A DNA stretch of 64,000 bases. Source: Nakamurella aerolata (lineage in GTDB: Bacteria > Actinomycetota > Actinomycetes > Mycobacteriales > Nakamurellaceae). The translations under genes and the position numbers were made by a program. Positions 42,308-49,659 of this stretch are shown here, in pieces (position 1 is the first letter of the stretch; each line of letters begins with the position of its first letter). The stretch lies in NCBI RefSeq assembly GCF_013002705.1, contig NZ_JABEND010000009.1:62001-126000 (forward strand), in the 5' to 3' direction. Below the pieces are notes generated by a model, which was not told the DNA's origin, did not search any database, and saw nothing but the letters and a program-made list of their open reading frames with translations.

Positions 42308-43566
42308 TGCTTGGGCAGCAAGACATCCGTGCCCAGCAGCGGCTGAAGTGCCTGCGGCACAACAACACTGCCGTCTTCCTGTTGATGATTCTCCAAGATG
42401 GCCACCAGCCAGCGAGTGGTGGCCAGCGTCCCGTTCAAGGTGGCGGCCACCTGCGGCTTGCCGTTCTCGTCGCGGTAGCGGATGCCGAGCCGGCGGGCCT
42501 GGAAGGTGGTGCAGTTGGAGGTTGAGGTCAGTTCGCGGTAAGCGTTCTGCGTCGGCACCCAGGCCTCGCAATCGAACTTCCGGGCCGCCGACGTGCCAAG
42601 GTCGCCCGCCGCCACATCGATCACCCGGTACGGAATCTCCATGGCCTGCAACATGTCTTCCTCGAACGCCAGCAGCTGCTCGTGCTGCGCCGCCGCGTCC
42701 TCCGGCCGGGCGTAGACGAACATCTCGACCTTGTCGAACTGGTGCACCCTGATGATCCCGCGGGTGTCCTTGCCGTAGCTGCCGGCCTCCCTCCGGAAGC
42801 ACGAGGACCAGCCCGCGTAACGGATCGGCCCGTCATTCAGGTCGATGATCTCGCCGGCGTGGTAACCGGCCAGCGGCACCTCCGAGGTGCCAACCAGGTA
42901 CAGGTCGTCGTCGCCAAGGTGGTACACCTCGGCAGCGTGCTCACCGAGAAAACCGGTGCCCTCCATGGTTTCCGGCTTCACCAGCACCGGCGGCACCATC
43001 GGGGTGAACCCATGCGCCAGCGCCTTGCCGATGGCCAGGTTGAGCAGCGCCAGCTGCAGCCGGGCGCCGACCCCGCGCAAGAAGTAGAACCGGGCACCGG
43101 ACACCTTGGCGCCGCGCTCCATGTCGATGGCGCCGAGCTTCTCGCCCAGCTCAAGGTGATCCAGCGGCTGGAAGTCGAACTGCCGCGGCTCGCCCACCGT
43201 CTTCAGCGTGACGAAATCGTCCTCGCCGCCGGCCGGCACCCCATCGATGATCAGGTTGGGGATCGCCTTGTGCGCAGCGGTCAGCGCCTCGTTCGCCGCC
43301 GTCTCCGCCGCCGCTGCCGCCTTCACCTCGGCGGCCAGCTCCTTGCCGCGCTCCAGCAGCGCCGGCCGTTCCTCTTTCGGGGCCTTACCGACCGTGCGGC
43401 CGAACGCCTTCTGCTCGGCCCGCAGCTCGTCGGCACGCGACACCGCCGCGCGCCGGTCGGCGTCGGCAGAGAGCAGGGAATCGACCAGCGACTCGTCGGC
43501 GCCGCGGGCGCGCTGGCTGGCCCGGACCACGTCCGGATGTTCCCTGAGTTCTCGCAGGTCGATCAC
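42304..43566 (-). CDS. serS: Seryl-tRNA synthetase
   Basis: 420 residues from GTG at 43566. Class II synthetase: an N-terminal coiled-coil arm (about 30-105) grips the long variable arm of tRNA-Ser. Motif 2 is in [18 protein letters not shown] and motif 3 in [33 protein letters not shown] is also family-typical. Full length for a bacterial SerRS. TAGGCT stands 6 nt before the GTG, so the message is probably leaderless. No T-box leader is present. Confidence 0.96.
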   Translation of the reverse strand: MIDLRELREHPDVVRASQRARGADESLVDSLLSADADRRAAVSRADELRAEQKAFGRTVGKAPKEERPALLERGKELAAEVKAAAAAETAANEALTAAHKAIPNLIIDGVPAGGEDDFVTLKTVGEPRQFDFQPLDHLELGEKLGAIDMERGAKVSGARFYFLRGVGARLQLALLNLAIGKALAHGFTPMVPPVLVKPETMEGTGFLGEHAAEVYHLGDDDLYLVGTSEVPLAGYHAGEIIDLNDGPIRYAGWSSCFRREAGSYGKDTRGIIRVHQFDKVEMFVYARPEDAAAQHEQLLAFEEDMLQAMEIPYRVIDVAAGDLGTSAARKFDCEAWVPTQNAYRELTSTSNCTTFQARRLGIRYRDENGKPQVAATLNGTLATTRWLVAILENHQQEDGSVVVPQALQPLLGTDVLLPKQ

Positions 43567-43572
43567 CCGGTC

Positions 43573-43578
43573 AGCCTA
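43573..43578 (-). promoter_or_regulatory. Leaderless -10 box (TAGGCT) of serS
   Basis: On the minus strand GATAGGCT, then 6 nt, then GTG at 43566. Confidence 0.7.
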
Positions 43579-43596
43579 TCCAGCGGCGCGACCGGG

Positions 43597-43625
43597 TTGA
43601 CACGCACCGGCGGCCCTGCCATCAT
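43597..43625 (+). promoter_or_regulatory. Candidate promoter of the HTH-SRPBCC gene
   Basis: TTGACA (43597-43602), a 17-nt spacer and CATCAT (43620-43625). The start of transcription would fall inside the palindrome at 43627-43650. Confidence 0.5.
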
Positions 43626-43626
43626 C

Positions 43627-43650
43627 ATGTGTGCGGTTTAGCGCACATAT
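43627..43650. promoter_or_regulatory. Operator-like palindrome before the HTH-SRPBCC gene
   Basis: TGTGCG-N6-CGCACA is a perfect inverted repeat (43630-43647), extended by one further mismatch to 9-bp arms. It covers the predicted transcription start, which suits repression by the ArsR-type protein encoded just downstream. Operators of this family are commonly palindromes of similar size. Confidence 0.6.
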
Positions 43651-43669
43651 TTGAGGGGAGGTTGCTCGC

Positions 43670-44482
43670 ATGGTCGACCACAACGCCGTCTGGAGCGCCC
43701 TGTCCCATCCCGCCCGCCGCCGCCTGCTGGAACGACTGCGGGACGGGCCCGCCCTGACCGGCGAGTTGCATGCCCACCTCGCGACGTCCGGCGACTCGCC
43801 CAGTCGGTTCGCCACCCAGCGCCACCTGCAGACGCTGCGCGAGGCCGGACTGGTATCGGTCACCGAGCGCGGGCGGGAACGGGTCAACGTGCTGAACGGT
43901 TCGACGCTGTACCGCGCGACCGTCGGCTGGCTCGACCCTGCGTCCCGCTCGGTCGCCGAAAGTCTCGACACCATCAGGCATCTCGCTGAAAAACCCATCG
44001 CCGACACCCGGAAGGAATCCACCATGACCCAGCCACCGATCCGACACCTGCTCGTCGAGCAGTCCACCGACATCGCCGCGCCGCCCGACCGCGCCTGGCA
44101 GGCTCTGACCACCGATACCCGGCGCTGGTGGCGTCCCCCGTTCACGCTGCTGTCCGACGCCGATGACGTCGATCTCGAGATCCCGGCCGAGGTCGGCGCC
44201 CCGGTGCTGGAACGCGCCGGCGACCGGACGGCGCTCTGGGGCACCCTGATCGAACGGCAGGACGGCCACGCGCTCGCCTGGTCCAGCCGGATCTGTGGCG
44301 CCGACGCCGCGATCGGCACCGTCCGGGTCCGGGTCGAGCCGACTCCCGCCGGCTGCACGGTGACGTTCCGTCAGGAGGCCATCGGCGCCTTCGACACCCA
44401 GACCGACGACGACGTCGCCCTCGGCTGGCGGACCAAGCTCGACGACCTGGGCGTGCTGCTGACCGGGGCGCTCGTGGGCTGA
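43670..44482 (+). CDS. ArsR-type HTH fused to SRPBCC (AHSA1-like) domain
   Basis: 270 residues from ATG at 43670 behind GGGGAGG. Residues about 1-90 are a winged helix of ArsR type (HNAVWSALSHPARRRLLERL, then RHLQTLREAGLVSV). Residues about 125-270 form an SRPBCC/AHSA1-like ligand cavity (STDIAAPPDRAWQALTTDTR, WWRP). In many actinobacteria these two are separate neighbouring genes. Here they share one frame, and a second ribosome site and ATG occur at the junction. The fused protein could be a one-component sensor; the short product could also be made. Confidence 0.85.
   Translation: MVDHNAVWSALSHPARRRLLERLRDGPALTGELHAHLATSGDSPSRFATQRHLQTLREAGLVSVTERGRERVNVLNGSTLYRATVGWLDPASRSVAESLDTIRHLAEKPIADTRKESTMTQPPIRHLLVEQSTDIAAPPDRAWQALTTDTRRWWRPPFTLLSDADDVDLEIPAEVGAPVLERAGDRTALWGTLIERQDGHALAWSSRICGADAAIGTVRVRVEPTPAGCTVTFRQEAIGAFDTQTDDDVALGWRTKLDDLGVLLTGALVG
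44011..44026 (+). promoter_or_regulatory. Internal ribosome-binding site and ATG at the domain junction
   Basis: GGAAGGA (44010-44016) lies 7 nt before an in-frame ATG at 44024 (MTQPPIRHLL...), exactly where the SRPBCC domain begins. This looks like the leftover start of a formerly separate gene and could still produce a 152-residue SRPBCC protein. Confidence 0.6.
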
Positions 44483-44489
44483 CCGCCGG

Positions 44490-44705
44490 CTACCGCTGGT
44501 CCGGACGCGGTTGCGGATCAACGACGCCGCGCACCGACTCCCGCAGGCAGCCGGGGCACAGGCACCCGGCGCCGGCGGCGGTGGGCACCGCCAAGCGCAG
44601 CTCCAGCTTCGCGCACCAGCAACCGGCGCCGGAGTCGCCGCCGGCGGCCAGCTGCTCGGGATGGCAGTCGAACGCCGCACCGCAGTTGCCGCAGGTTTCC
44701 CGCAT
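44490..44705 (-). CDS. Small cysteine-rich CWC-family protein
   Basis: 71 residues from ATG at 44705. Cys pairs in ETCGNCGAAFDCHPEQ, GAGCWCAKL and CLCPGCLRE match the cysteine-rich CWC family, thought to bind metal. Convergent with the HTH-SRPBCC gene (8 bp apart). Function unknown. Confidence 0.75.
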   Translation of the reverse strand: MRETCGNCGAAFDCHPEQLAAGGDSGAGCWCAKLELRLAVPTAAGAGCLCPGCLRESVRGVVDPQPRPDQR

Positions 44706-44778
44706 CGGGCCATTGTTCCCGGTCTCGCTGGCAGCGAACCGGCTGCCCGGCCCGCGGCCGGACCGGCAGACTGGAGGG

Positions 44779-45126
44779 GTGCCGGTACACATGTCCGACG
44801 AAGCCTTCGAAGAGCTGGTCTCCGAGGCGCTCGATCTGGTGCCAGAGCAGTTCCAGCGGGCGATGAGCAATGTGGTGGTGCTGGTCGAACCCCGGCATCC
44901 GACCCGCAACCTGTACGGGCTGTACCACGGCGTCGCGCTCACCAACCGCAGCAGCAACTATTCGTGGGCACTGCCGGACACCATCACGATCTATCGGGAT
45001 CCGATCCTCGCGCACGCCGTCGACGCCGACGCGGCAAAGCACCAGGTGGCCACCACCGTGATCCACGAGATCGCCCACCACTTCGGCATCGACGACGACC
45101 GGCTCGATGAACTCGGCTGGGGCTGA
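44779..45126 (+). CDS. Small zinicin-like metallopeptidase-family protein
   Basis: 115 residues from GTG at 44779; ATG at 44791 is the alternative. The GTG is chosen because CAGACT stands exactly 6 nt upstream in the leaderless arrangement used by neighbours. It carries HEIAHHFGIDD, the zinc motif of the DUF1025/zinicin-like family, and FEELVSEALDLVPEQF at the start. Proteolysis has not been shown for this family to my knowledge. Confidence 0.82.
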   Translation: MPVHMSDEAFEELVSEALDLVPEQFQRAMSNVVVLVEPRHPTRNLYGLYHGVALTNRSSNYSWALPDTITIYRDPILAHAVDADAAKHQVATTVIHEIAHHFGIDDDRLDELGWG

Positions 45127-45136
45127 GCCGGCTCGA

Positions 45137-45142
45137 TAGGCT
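45137..45142 (+). promoter_or_regulatory. Leaderless -10 box (TAGGCT) of the PfkB-family kinase
   Basis: GATAGGCT ends 6 nt before GTG at 45149. Confidence 0.7.
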
Positions 45143-45148
45143 CCCCCG

Positions 45149-46120
45149 GTGACCACCATTGCTGTGGTCGGCGAGATCGTCGCCGACGCCGTGCTGCCCA
45201 CCGACGGCATCTCGGACGGGGCCGCCCATCTCACCGTGCATCCCGGCGGCGGACCGGCCAACTTCGCCGTCGCGGTGGCCCGGCTGGGCAGCACCGCCCG
45301 GTACGCCGGACGCATCTCCACCGGCTCGCTCGGTCAGCTCGCCAAGGCCAAGCTGTTGGGGTCCGGCGTCGACCTGACCGCGAGTCAGGACGCCACGGAA
45401 CCGCAGACCCTGGCCATCGCCAAGCTCTCCCCCTCCGGCGCGGCGAGCTACGAGTTCTACACCGACGGCACCGCCGACTGGGCCTGGACCGACGCCGGGC
45501 TGCTGCCGCTGATCGACGGCCCGTTCGCCGTCGGCGGCCCGCCGGTCGCGATCCACACCGGGACGCTGGCGCTGGCGCTGCAGCCGTCCGGCGCGGTGAT
45601 CGAACGGCTGCTGGCCAAGGCCCGCCCGGCGATGACGGTCTCCATCGACCCGAACCTGCGCACCGCCCTTGTCCCGGCGCAGCACTACCGCGAGGTGATC
45701 ACCCGCTGGGCGTCGCTGGCCGACATCGTCCGGCTCTCGTACGACGACCTGATCGAGCTGTGGCCGAACTTCACGCCAGAGCAGGCCGCCGAACACCTGC
45801 ACAGCCACGGCGTCGCGCTGGTGGTGGTTTCCCTCGGTGAGGACGGTGCGTTCGCCTCGATCCGCGGCGCCGAGGTGCGGGTGCCGATCGCCCCGACCAA
45901 CCTGGTGGATACCGTCGGCGCCGGCGACTCGTTCCACGGCGGGTTGCTGCATTTCCTTGCGCAGCAAGGCTTTCTGGGCGGACGGCTGGACTCGCTCACC
46001 GACGACGGTCTGCGCGAGGCGCTGGAGTTCGCGGCGCGGGTGGCGGCCATCACGGTGTCACGGCCGGGCGCCGATCCACCGTGGGCCCGCGAGCTAGACC
46101 AGCCGGCCAGCGACCGCTGA
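45149..46120 (+). CDS. PfkB-family carbohydrate kinase (ribokinase/fructokinase-like)
   Basis: 323 residues from GTG at 45149. N-terminal HPGGGPANFAVAVARLG and C-terminal VDTVGAGDSFHGG (catalytic Asp, anion hole) define the family. NPNLRTALVP-like SIDPNLRTALV supports a fructokinase/ribokinase role. The exact sugar is open. Its own leaderless promoter indicates separate control. Confidence 0.88.
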   Translation: MTTIAVVGEIVADAVLPTDGISDGAAHLTVHPGGGPANFAVAVARLGSTARYAGRISTGSLGQLAKAKLLGSGVDLTASQDATEPQTLAIAKLSPSGAASYEFYTDGTADWAWTDAGLLPLIDGPFAVGGPPVAIHTGTLALALQPSGAVIERLLAKARPAMTVSIDPNLRTALVPAQHYREVITRWASLADIVRLSYDDLIELWPNFTPEQAAEHLHSHGVALVVVSLGEDGAFASIRGAEVRVPIAPTNLVDTVGAGDSFHGGLLHFLAQQGFLGGRLDSLTDDGLREALEFAARVAAITVSRPGADPPWARELDQPASDR

Positions 46121-46161
46121 ACACGTCCGAAACGTCCATGACGGCTCGACGAAGCGGGCCG

Positions 46162-46167
46162 TACCGT
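46162..46167 (+). promoter_or_regulatory. Leaderless -10 box (TACCGT) of the VOC gene
   Basis: TACCGT ends 6 nt before ATG at 46174 and supports that start over upstream in-frame codons. Confidence 0.65.
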
Positions 46168-46173
46168 TCCGGC

Positions 46174-46569
46174 ATGGCACAACCCATTCTCAACGTCGTC
46201 GGGATCGTCGTCGCCGACATGCCGGCAGCGCTGGCCTTCTACCGAGCCTGCGGACTACAGATCGATCCCAGTGCTGACACCGAAAACCACGCCGCCGCGG
46301 CGCCGGTCAATGGCTTCACCCTCATGTTCGACACCCACCAGGTGATGCTGTCGATGGACCCGGACTGGGTGCCCGGCAGCGGCGGGCATCGGATGGCGCT
46401 GGCCTTCGACTGCGGCGATCCCGCCGGCGTCGACCGGCAGTACCAGGCGCTGATCGCGGCGGGGCACACCAGCGTCTCCGCACCCTTCGATGCGTTCTGG
46501 GGACAGCGCTATGCCACTGTTCGCGACCCCGACGGCAATCCGGTCGACTTCTTCGCCCCGCTCGCCTGA
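46174..46569 (+). CDS. VOC-family (glyoxalase/bleomycin-resistance-like) protein
   Basis: 131 residues in two beta-alpha-beta halves: VVGIVVADMPAALAFYRACG at the start and YATVRDPDGNPVDFFAPL at the end. The family includes glyoxalases, dioxygenases and drug-binding proteins; no specific activity can be assigned. Followed by a 15-bp tandem repeat and the convergent AraC gene. Confidence 0.85.
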   Translation: MAQPILNVVGIVVADMPAALAFYRACGLQIDPSADTENHAAAAPVNGFTLMFDTHQVMLSMDPDWVPGSGGHRMALAFDCGDPAGVDRQYQALIAAGHTSVSAPFDAFWGQRYATVRDPDGNPVDFFAPLA

Positions 46570-46575
46570 CCGGCC

Positions 46576-46620
46576 GCTCGGGGTCAAGCAGCTCGGGGTG
46601 AAGCAGCTCGAGGTCAGGCA
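46576..46620. repeat. Three 15-bp tandem repeats between convergent genes
   Basis: GCTCGGGGTCAAGCA and two close variants at 46576, 46591 and 46606. The last unit overlaps the end of the AraC-type gene. Confidence 0.85.
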
Positions 46621-47297
46621 GGACGAAAGTCGGCAGGGCGGTGCCCGGCAACGGCTCGCACCTCGCGGTACAGGTGCGAATAGTCGGCAAAACCTGCCTG
46701 GGCCGCGACGGACGACAGCGCCGCGCCCGCTCGGATGAGTTCGGCGGCGGTCTGCACCCGCAGAATCCGCTGCAGTTGTTTGGGGCCGTAGCCGAACGCA
46801 TGGGTGCTGCGCCGCAACAACTGTCGCGGCGCCAGGGCGCACTCGGCGGCGATCCGGTCGATGCTCACCCCCGCCCGCACGGCGCGGGTCACCGCCAGCG
46901 CCCACCCCACCTGACGGCGGTCGGTGAGCAGCCTGGCTGCGGCGGCCTCCAACGTCCGCGTCGGATGCGGTGCGGGGTCGAGCTGTTCGGTGAACGCCCT
47001 TGCCCGTCTTTCGCCCCACAGGTCGGCAAGGTCGACCCTGCTGTCGAGCAGCTCGCTGGCCGGTATGCCGAGCGCGACGGGGGCAACGCCGGGATCGAAG
47101 CGGACAGCGGTGAATCGCTGCCACCCCGTGCACAGATGCCGGTAGGGCCTGCGGTCAGGCCCGGCGACCATCATCCGGCTGCCGTCCCAGATCAGATCCA
47201 TCGACCCGTCGGGAATGATCGCGCGCTCCCCCGGGCCGGAACGGCTGGTCCACATGGTTGCCGGGAGCAGCACCGCCCTGCGCTCGGCATAACTCAC
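46614..47297 (-). CDS. AraC-family transcriptional regulator
   Basis: 227 residues, overlapping the pheA stop by 4 bp. An N-terminal cupin-like half (MWTSRSGPGERAIIPDGSMD) and a C-terminal double HTH (about 130-225; VSIDRIAAECALAPRQLLRR, then VAAQAGFADYSHLYREVRAV) are seen. Co-transcription with pheA is likely. The regulated genes are unknown. Confidence 0.87.
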   Translation of the reverse strand: MSYAERRAVLLPATMWTSRSGPGERAIIPDGSMDLIWDGSRMMVAGPDRRPYRHLCTGWQRFTAVRFDPGVAPVALGIPASELLDSRVDLADLWGERRARAFTEQLDPAPHPTRTLEAAAARLLTDRRQVGWALAVTRAVRAGVSIDRIAAECALAPRQLLRRSTHAFGYGPKQLQRILRVQTAAELIRAGAALSSVAAQAGFADYSHLYREVRAVAGHRPADFRPA

Positions 47298-48157
47298 CGG
47301 CGGTCCGCCTTCGGGTAGCTGCCCAGGAAGCGGAAAAGGCTGCCGCGCCCGCGCAGCGCGGCGACGGTGGCAGCCATCGCGGGTTGGTCGACGTGTCCGT
47401 CGGCATCCAGCAGGAACAGGTACTCGCCCATCACCTCGCGGGTGGGCCGGGACTCCAAGCGGGTGAGATTGACGCCGCGGTCGGCGATCTCGGCCAGCAC
47501 CGCCAGCAGGGTGCCCGGCTGGTTGGGGACGTGCGCCACCAGGCTGGTCCGGTCGTTGCCGCTCGGCGGCGGCACCGGGCCGGGGCTGCCGACCAGCGCG
47601 AACCTGGTGACCGCATCGGAAGACAGCCCGATGTCGCCGGCCAGCGCGGTCAGCCCGTTCCGCCGGCCCGCGATGGCCGCCGCGGCGGCCGCGTCCAGTT
47701 CACCTGCTGCCACCGCCTGCGCCGCCGCGGCTGTCGAGGTGGTGACGACGGCTTCGGCCTGCGGGAAGTGCGCCGCCAGGTAGTCGCGGACCTGCGCGTG
47801 GCCGTGCGGGTGCGACCCGATGCGGCGTACCTGCGCGGCGTCGGTGCCCGGTCGCACCAACAACTCGAACCGGACGGCGACGTACGCCTCGCCGTAGATC
47901 TGCAGGTCGCCACCGTGAATCAGCTCGTCCTGCGCCAGCGCCACCGCGCCTTCGACCGAGTTCTCCAGCGGCACCACCGCCCTTTGCACAGATCCGGAGC
48001 GCACCGCGGCCACCGCAGCGCTCAGATCGGTTGCCGGAATCAGTTGCGGTGCAAGGCTTTCGCCGGACGCCAACGCCTGCGCCGCCTGCTCGGTGAAGGT
48101 GCCCTCCGGCCCCAGATAGGTCCACTGTGGACGCTGCGGCGACCCGGTCGGCTGCAT
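47294..48157 (-). CDS. pheA: Prephenate dehydratase
   Basis: 287 residues from ATG at 48157. The catalytic domain has YLGPEGTFTEQAA, VPLENSVEGAV and the TRF motif (AVTRFALVG). The ACT domain (about 190-280) has the ESRP phenylalanine-binding motif (NLTRLESRPTREVMGEY). It makes phenylpyruvate in phenylalanine synthesis and is inhibited by phenylalanine. Monofunctional, as in other actinobacteria. GATAGGCT precedes the start by 6 nt, indicating a leaderless message. Confidence 0.94.
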   Translation of the reverse strand: MQPTGSPQRPQWTYLGPEGTFTEQAAQALASGESLAPQLIPATDLSAAVAAVRSGSVQRAVVPLENSVEGAVALAQDELIHGGDLQIYGEAYVAVRFELLVRPGTDAAQVRRIGSHPHGHAQVRDYLAAHFPQAEAVVTTSTAAAAQAVAAGELDAAAAAAIAGRRNGLTALAGDIGLSSDAVTRFALVGSPGPVPPPSGNDRTSLVAHVPNQPGTLLAVLAEIADRGVNLTRLESRPTREVMGEYLFLLDADGHVDQPAMAATVAALRGRGSLFRFLGSYPKADRR

Positions 48158-48163
48158 GCAGTC

Positions 48164-48169
48164 AGCCTA
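48164..48169 (-). promoter_or_regulatory. Leaderless -10 box (TAGGCT) of pheA
   Basis: On the minus strand GATAGGCT, 6 nt, then ATG at 48157. It lies between the damaged VapC stop and pheA. Confidence 0.7.
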
Positions 48170-48185
48170 TCGCCGGCTCGGCCGA

Positions 48186-48350
48186 TCAGTCGCCCGCTCG
48201 GGTCAGCCGTCGCAACACCGAAATCACTTCAAGATAGGCAAGATTGGGCAACCAAAGACGGTCCGATCGCAGCAGGGCTCTGGCCCTCTCGCCGTCGCCG
48301 TCCCGATCAACCAGAGCGGGTACCAGGACGCTCGCGTCAACGACCAGCAC
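48186..48350 (-). pseudogene. vapC: Truncated VapC-type PIN toxin
   Basis: 54 codons from GTG at 48350, overlapping the antitoxin end by 14 bp in another frame. VLVVDASVLVPALVD and LPNLAYLEVISVLRRL match the first third of a PIN-domain RNase, with two acidic active-site residues. It then stops at TGA (48186), only 28 bp before pheA, so about 75 residues including the remaining acidic residues are missing. It is almost surely inactive as a nuclease. Confidence 0.75.
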
Positions 48351-48567
48351 GCTCGGCGCTCACCGCCGCTACGGCGTCAGCAAAGCTCAGCCGAGTTCCC
48401 GGCCCCGACTCGATCCGGTCCAGCACCTCATCCATGCTCGGCTGCGCGGCCTCGTCGATCAGGCGGCCACGCAGGTACTCCTGGAGCGACTGATGCGCGG
48501 CCGCTGCCCGTGCCCGGAGGCGACGGTGGGTCTCCTCTGGCACGTTCTTGATCTGAATGGTCGCCAT
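48337..48567 (-). CDS. vapB: VapB/FitA-type antitoxin
   Basis: 76 residues from ATG at 48567. A ribbon-helix-helix N-terminus (TIQIKNVPEETHRRLRARAA) binds DNA and a C-terminal tail would wrap the toxin. The partner toxin downstream is truncated. A perfect 19-nt palindrome covers its start codon and -10 box, pointing to autoregulation that may persist although the toxin is broken. Confidence 0.85.
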   Translation of the reverse strand: MATIQIKNVPEETHRRLRARAAAAHQSLQEYLRGRLIDEAAQPSMDEVLDRIESGPGTRLSFADAVAAVSAERAGR

Positions 48568-48585
48568 GGCGCCATTATGGCGCCA
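48567..48585. promoter_or_regulatory. Perfect palindrome on the vapB -10 box and start codon
   Basis: TGGCGCCATTATGGCGCCA is a perfect 9-bp inverted repeat with one central base. On the minus strand it contains CATAAT (48579-48574), 6 nt before the ATG at 48567, i.e. a leaderless promoter. An antitoxin bound here would block transcription directly. Confidence 0.8.
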
Positions 48586-48629
48586 GAACGGTGGAGCTGG
48601 CTAGTAGCGGCCTGCGTCTGCAGGTGTTC

Positions 48630-48635
48630 TACCGT
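48630..48635 (+). promoter_or_regulatory. Leaderless -10 box (TACCGT) of the 1-phosphofructokinase-like gene
   Basis: TACCGT ends 7 nt before ATG at 48643 and decides for this start over the GTG at 48634. Confidence 0.65.
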
Positions 48636-48642
48636 GACGAAC

Positions 48643-49659
48643 ATGCGCGACAACATCCTGCTGGTGTGCCCGAATCTCGGCATCGATCACACGGTTCGGC
48701 TGGCCCGGCTGGAACCGGGGACGGTGACCCGCACCGGTCCGGGCTGGACGGTCGCCGGCGGCAAGGGTGCGAATGTGGCACGGGCACTGTCCACCGGCGC
48801 CGACCGGCAGGCCACAACGCTCGGTTTCGCCGGCACCGCCGGCGGGCCCTACCTGGAGTCGCTGTTCGCCGCAGAATCGTTGCCGCTCAGCACCATCGGC
48901 GTCGACGGCGCGGTGCGCACCACCACCGCGCTGATCGAGGATTCCGGTCGAGTCACGTTGCTCAACGAGCCGGGGCCGGCGGTGGGACCGGCGCAGTGGG
49001 CGTCGCTGCTGGCGGCCGCCACCAGACTGCTGACGAGCACCGTCCGGATCGGATGGTCGGTCGCCGGCAGCGGCAGCCTGCCCCCGGGTTCACCCGCGGA
49101 CAGCTACGCCCGGTTGGTCGAGGCCGCACATCGCGCCGAGGCGTTCTGCGCGATCGACTCCACCGGCGAGCCGCTCCGGCTCGCCGCGGCGGCGGGCGCA
49201 GACCTGGTGTGCCCCAACCTGTCCGAGGCGGAAACCCTGATCGGCGGCACCGCCGCTGAACAGGTGGACGAGCAGGCACCCGACGTCCCCGACCGGGCGC
49301 TGCGGGCCGCGGAGTCGCTGGTGCGGCTGGGCGCCGGCGCCGCCACCGTCACCGCGGGGGCGTCGGGGGTCGGGGTGGCCTGGCGGGCCGCCGACCGGCC
49401 GCGCTCGCAGTGGTTGGTGACGCCGCGCGTCGACGCCGTCAACCCGATCGGCGCCGGCGACAGCTTTCTCGCCGGGCTGCTCGCTGCCGTCGGCACAGCC
49501 AGCGTCGGCACAGTCGGCGGCGGCAGCGAGAACGCCGGCGACACCACCGACTGGCCGGCGGCCACCCAGCAGGCCATGGCGTTCGCCGCGTCGTCGGTGG
49601 AGAACGAGCGGGCCGGCATTGTCGACCCGGTCCGGGTGGCTCAGCTGCTGGCCGGCTGA
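48643..49659 (+). CDS. PfkB-family hexose kinase, 1-phosphofructokinase-like
   Basis: 338 residues from ATG at 48643. VCPNLGIDHTVRLARLEPG and VAGGKGANVARAL match the FruK/tagatose-6-phosphate kinase branch, and NPIGAGDSFLAG holds the catalytic Asp. It phosphorylates a hexose phosphate at C6 or C1. No PTS genes are nearby. Its 3' end overlaps the convergent GNAT gene by 19 bp. Confidence 0.86.
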   Translation: MRDNILLVCPNLGIDHTVRLARLEPGTVTRTGPGWTVAGGKGANVARALSTGADRQATTLGFAGTAGGPYLESLFAAESLPLSTIGVDGAVRTTTALIEDSGRVTLLNEPGPAVGPAQWASLLAAATRLLTSTVRIGWSVAGSGSLPPGSPADSYARLVEAAHRAEAFCAIDSTGEPLRLAAAAGADLVCPNLSEAETLIGGTAAEQVDEQAPDVPDRALRAAESLVRLGAGAATVTAGASGVGVAWRAADRPRSQWLVTPRVDAVNPIGAGDSFLAGLLAAVGTASVGTVGGGSENAGDTTDWPAATQQAMAFAASSVENERAGIVDPVRVAQLLAG

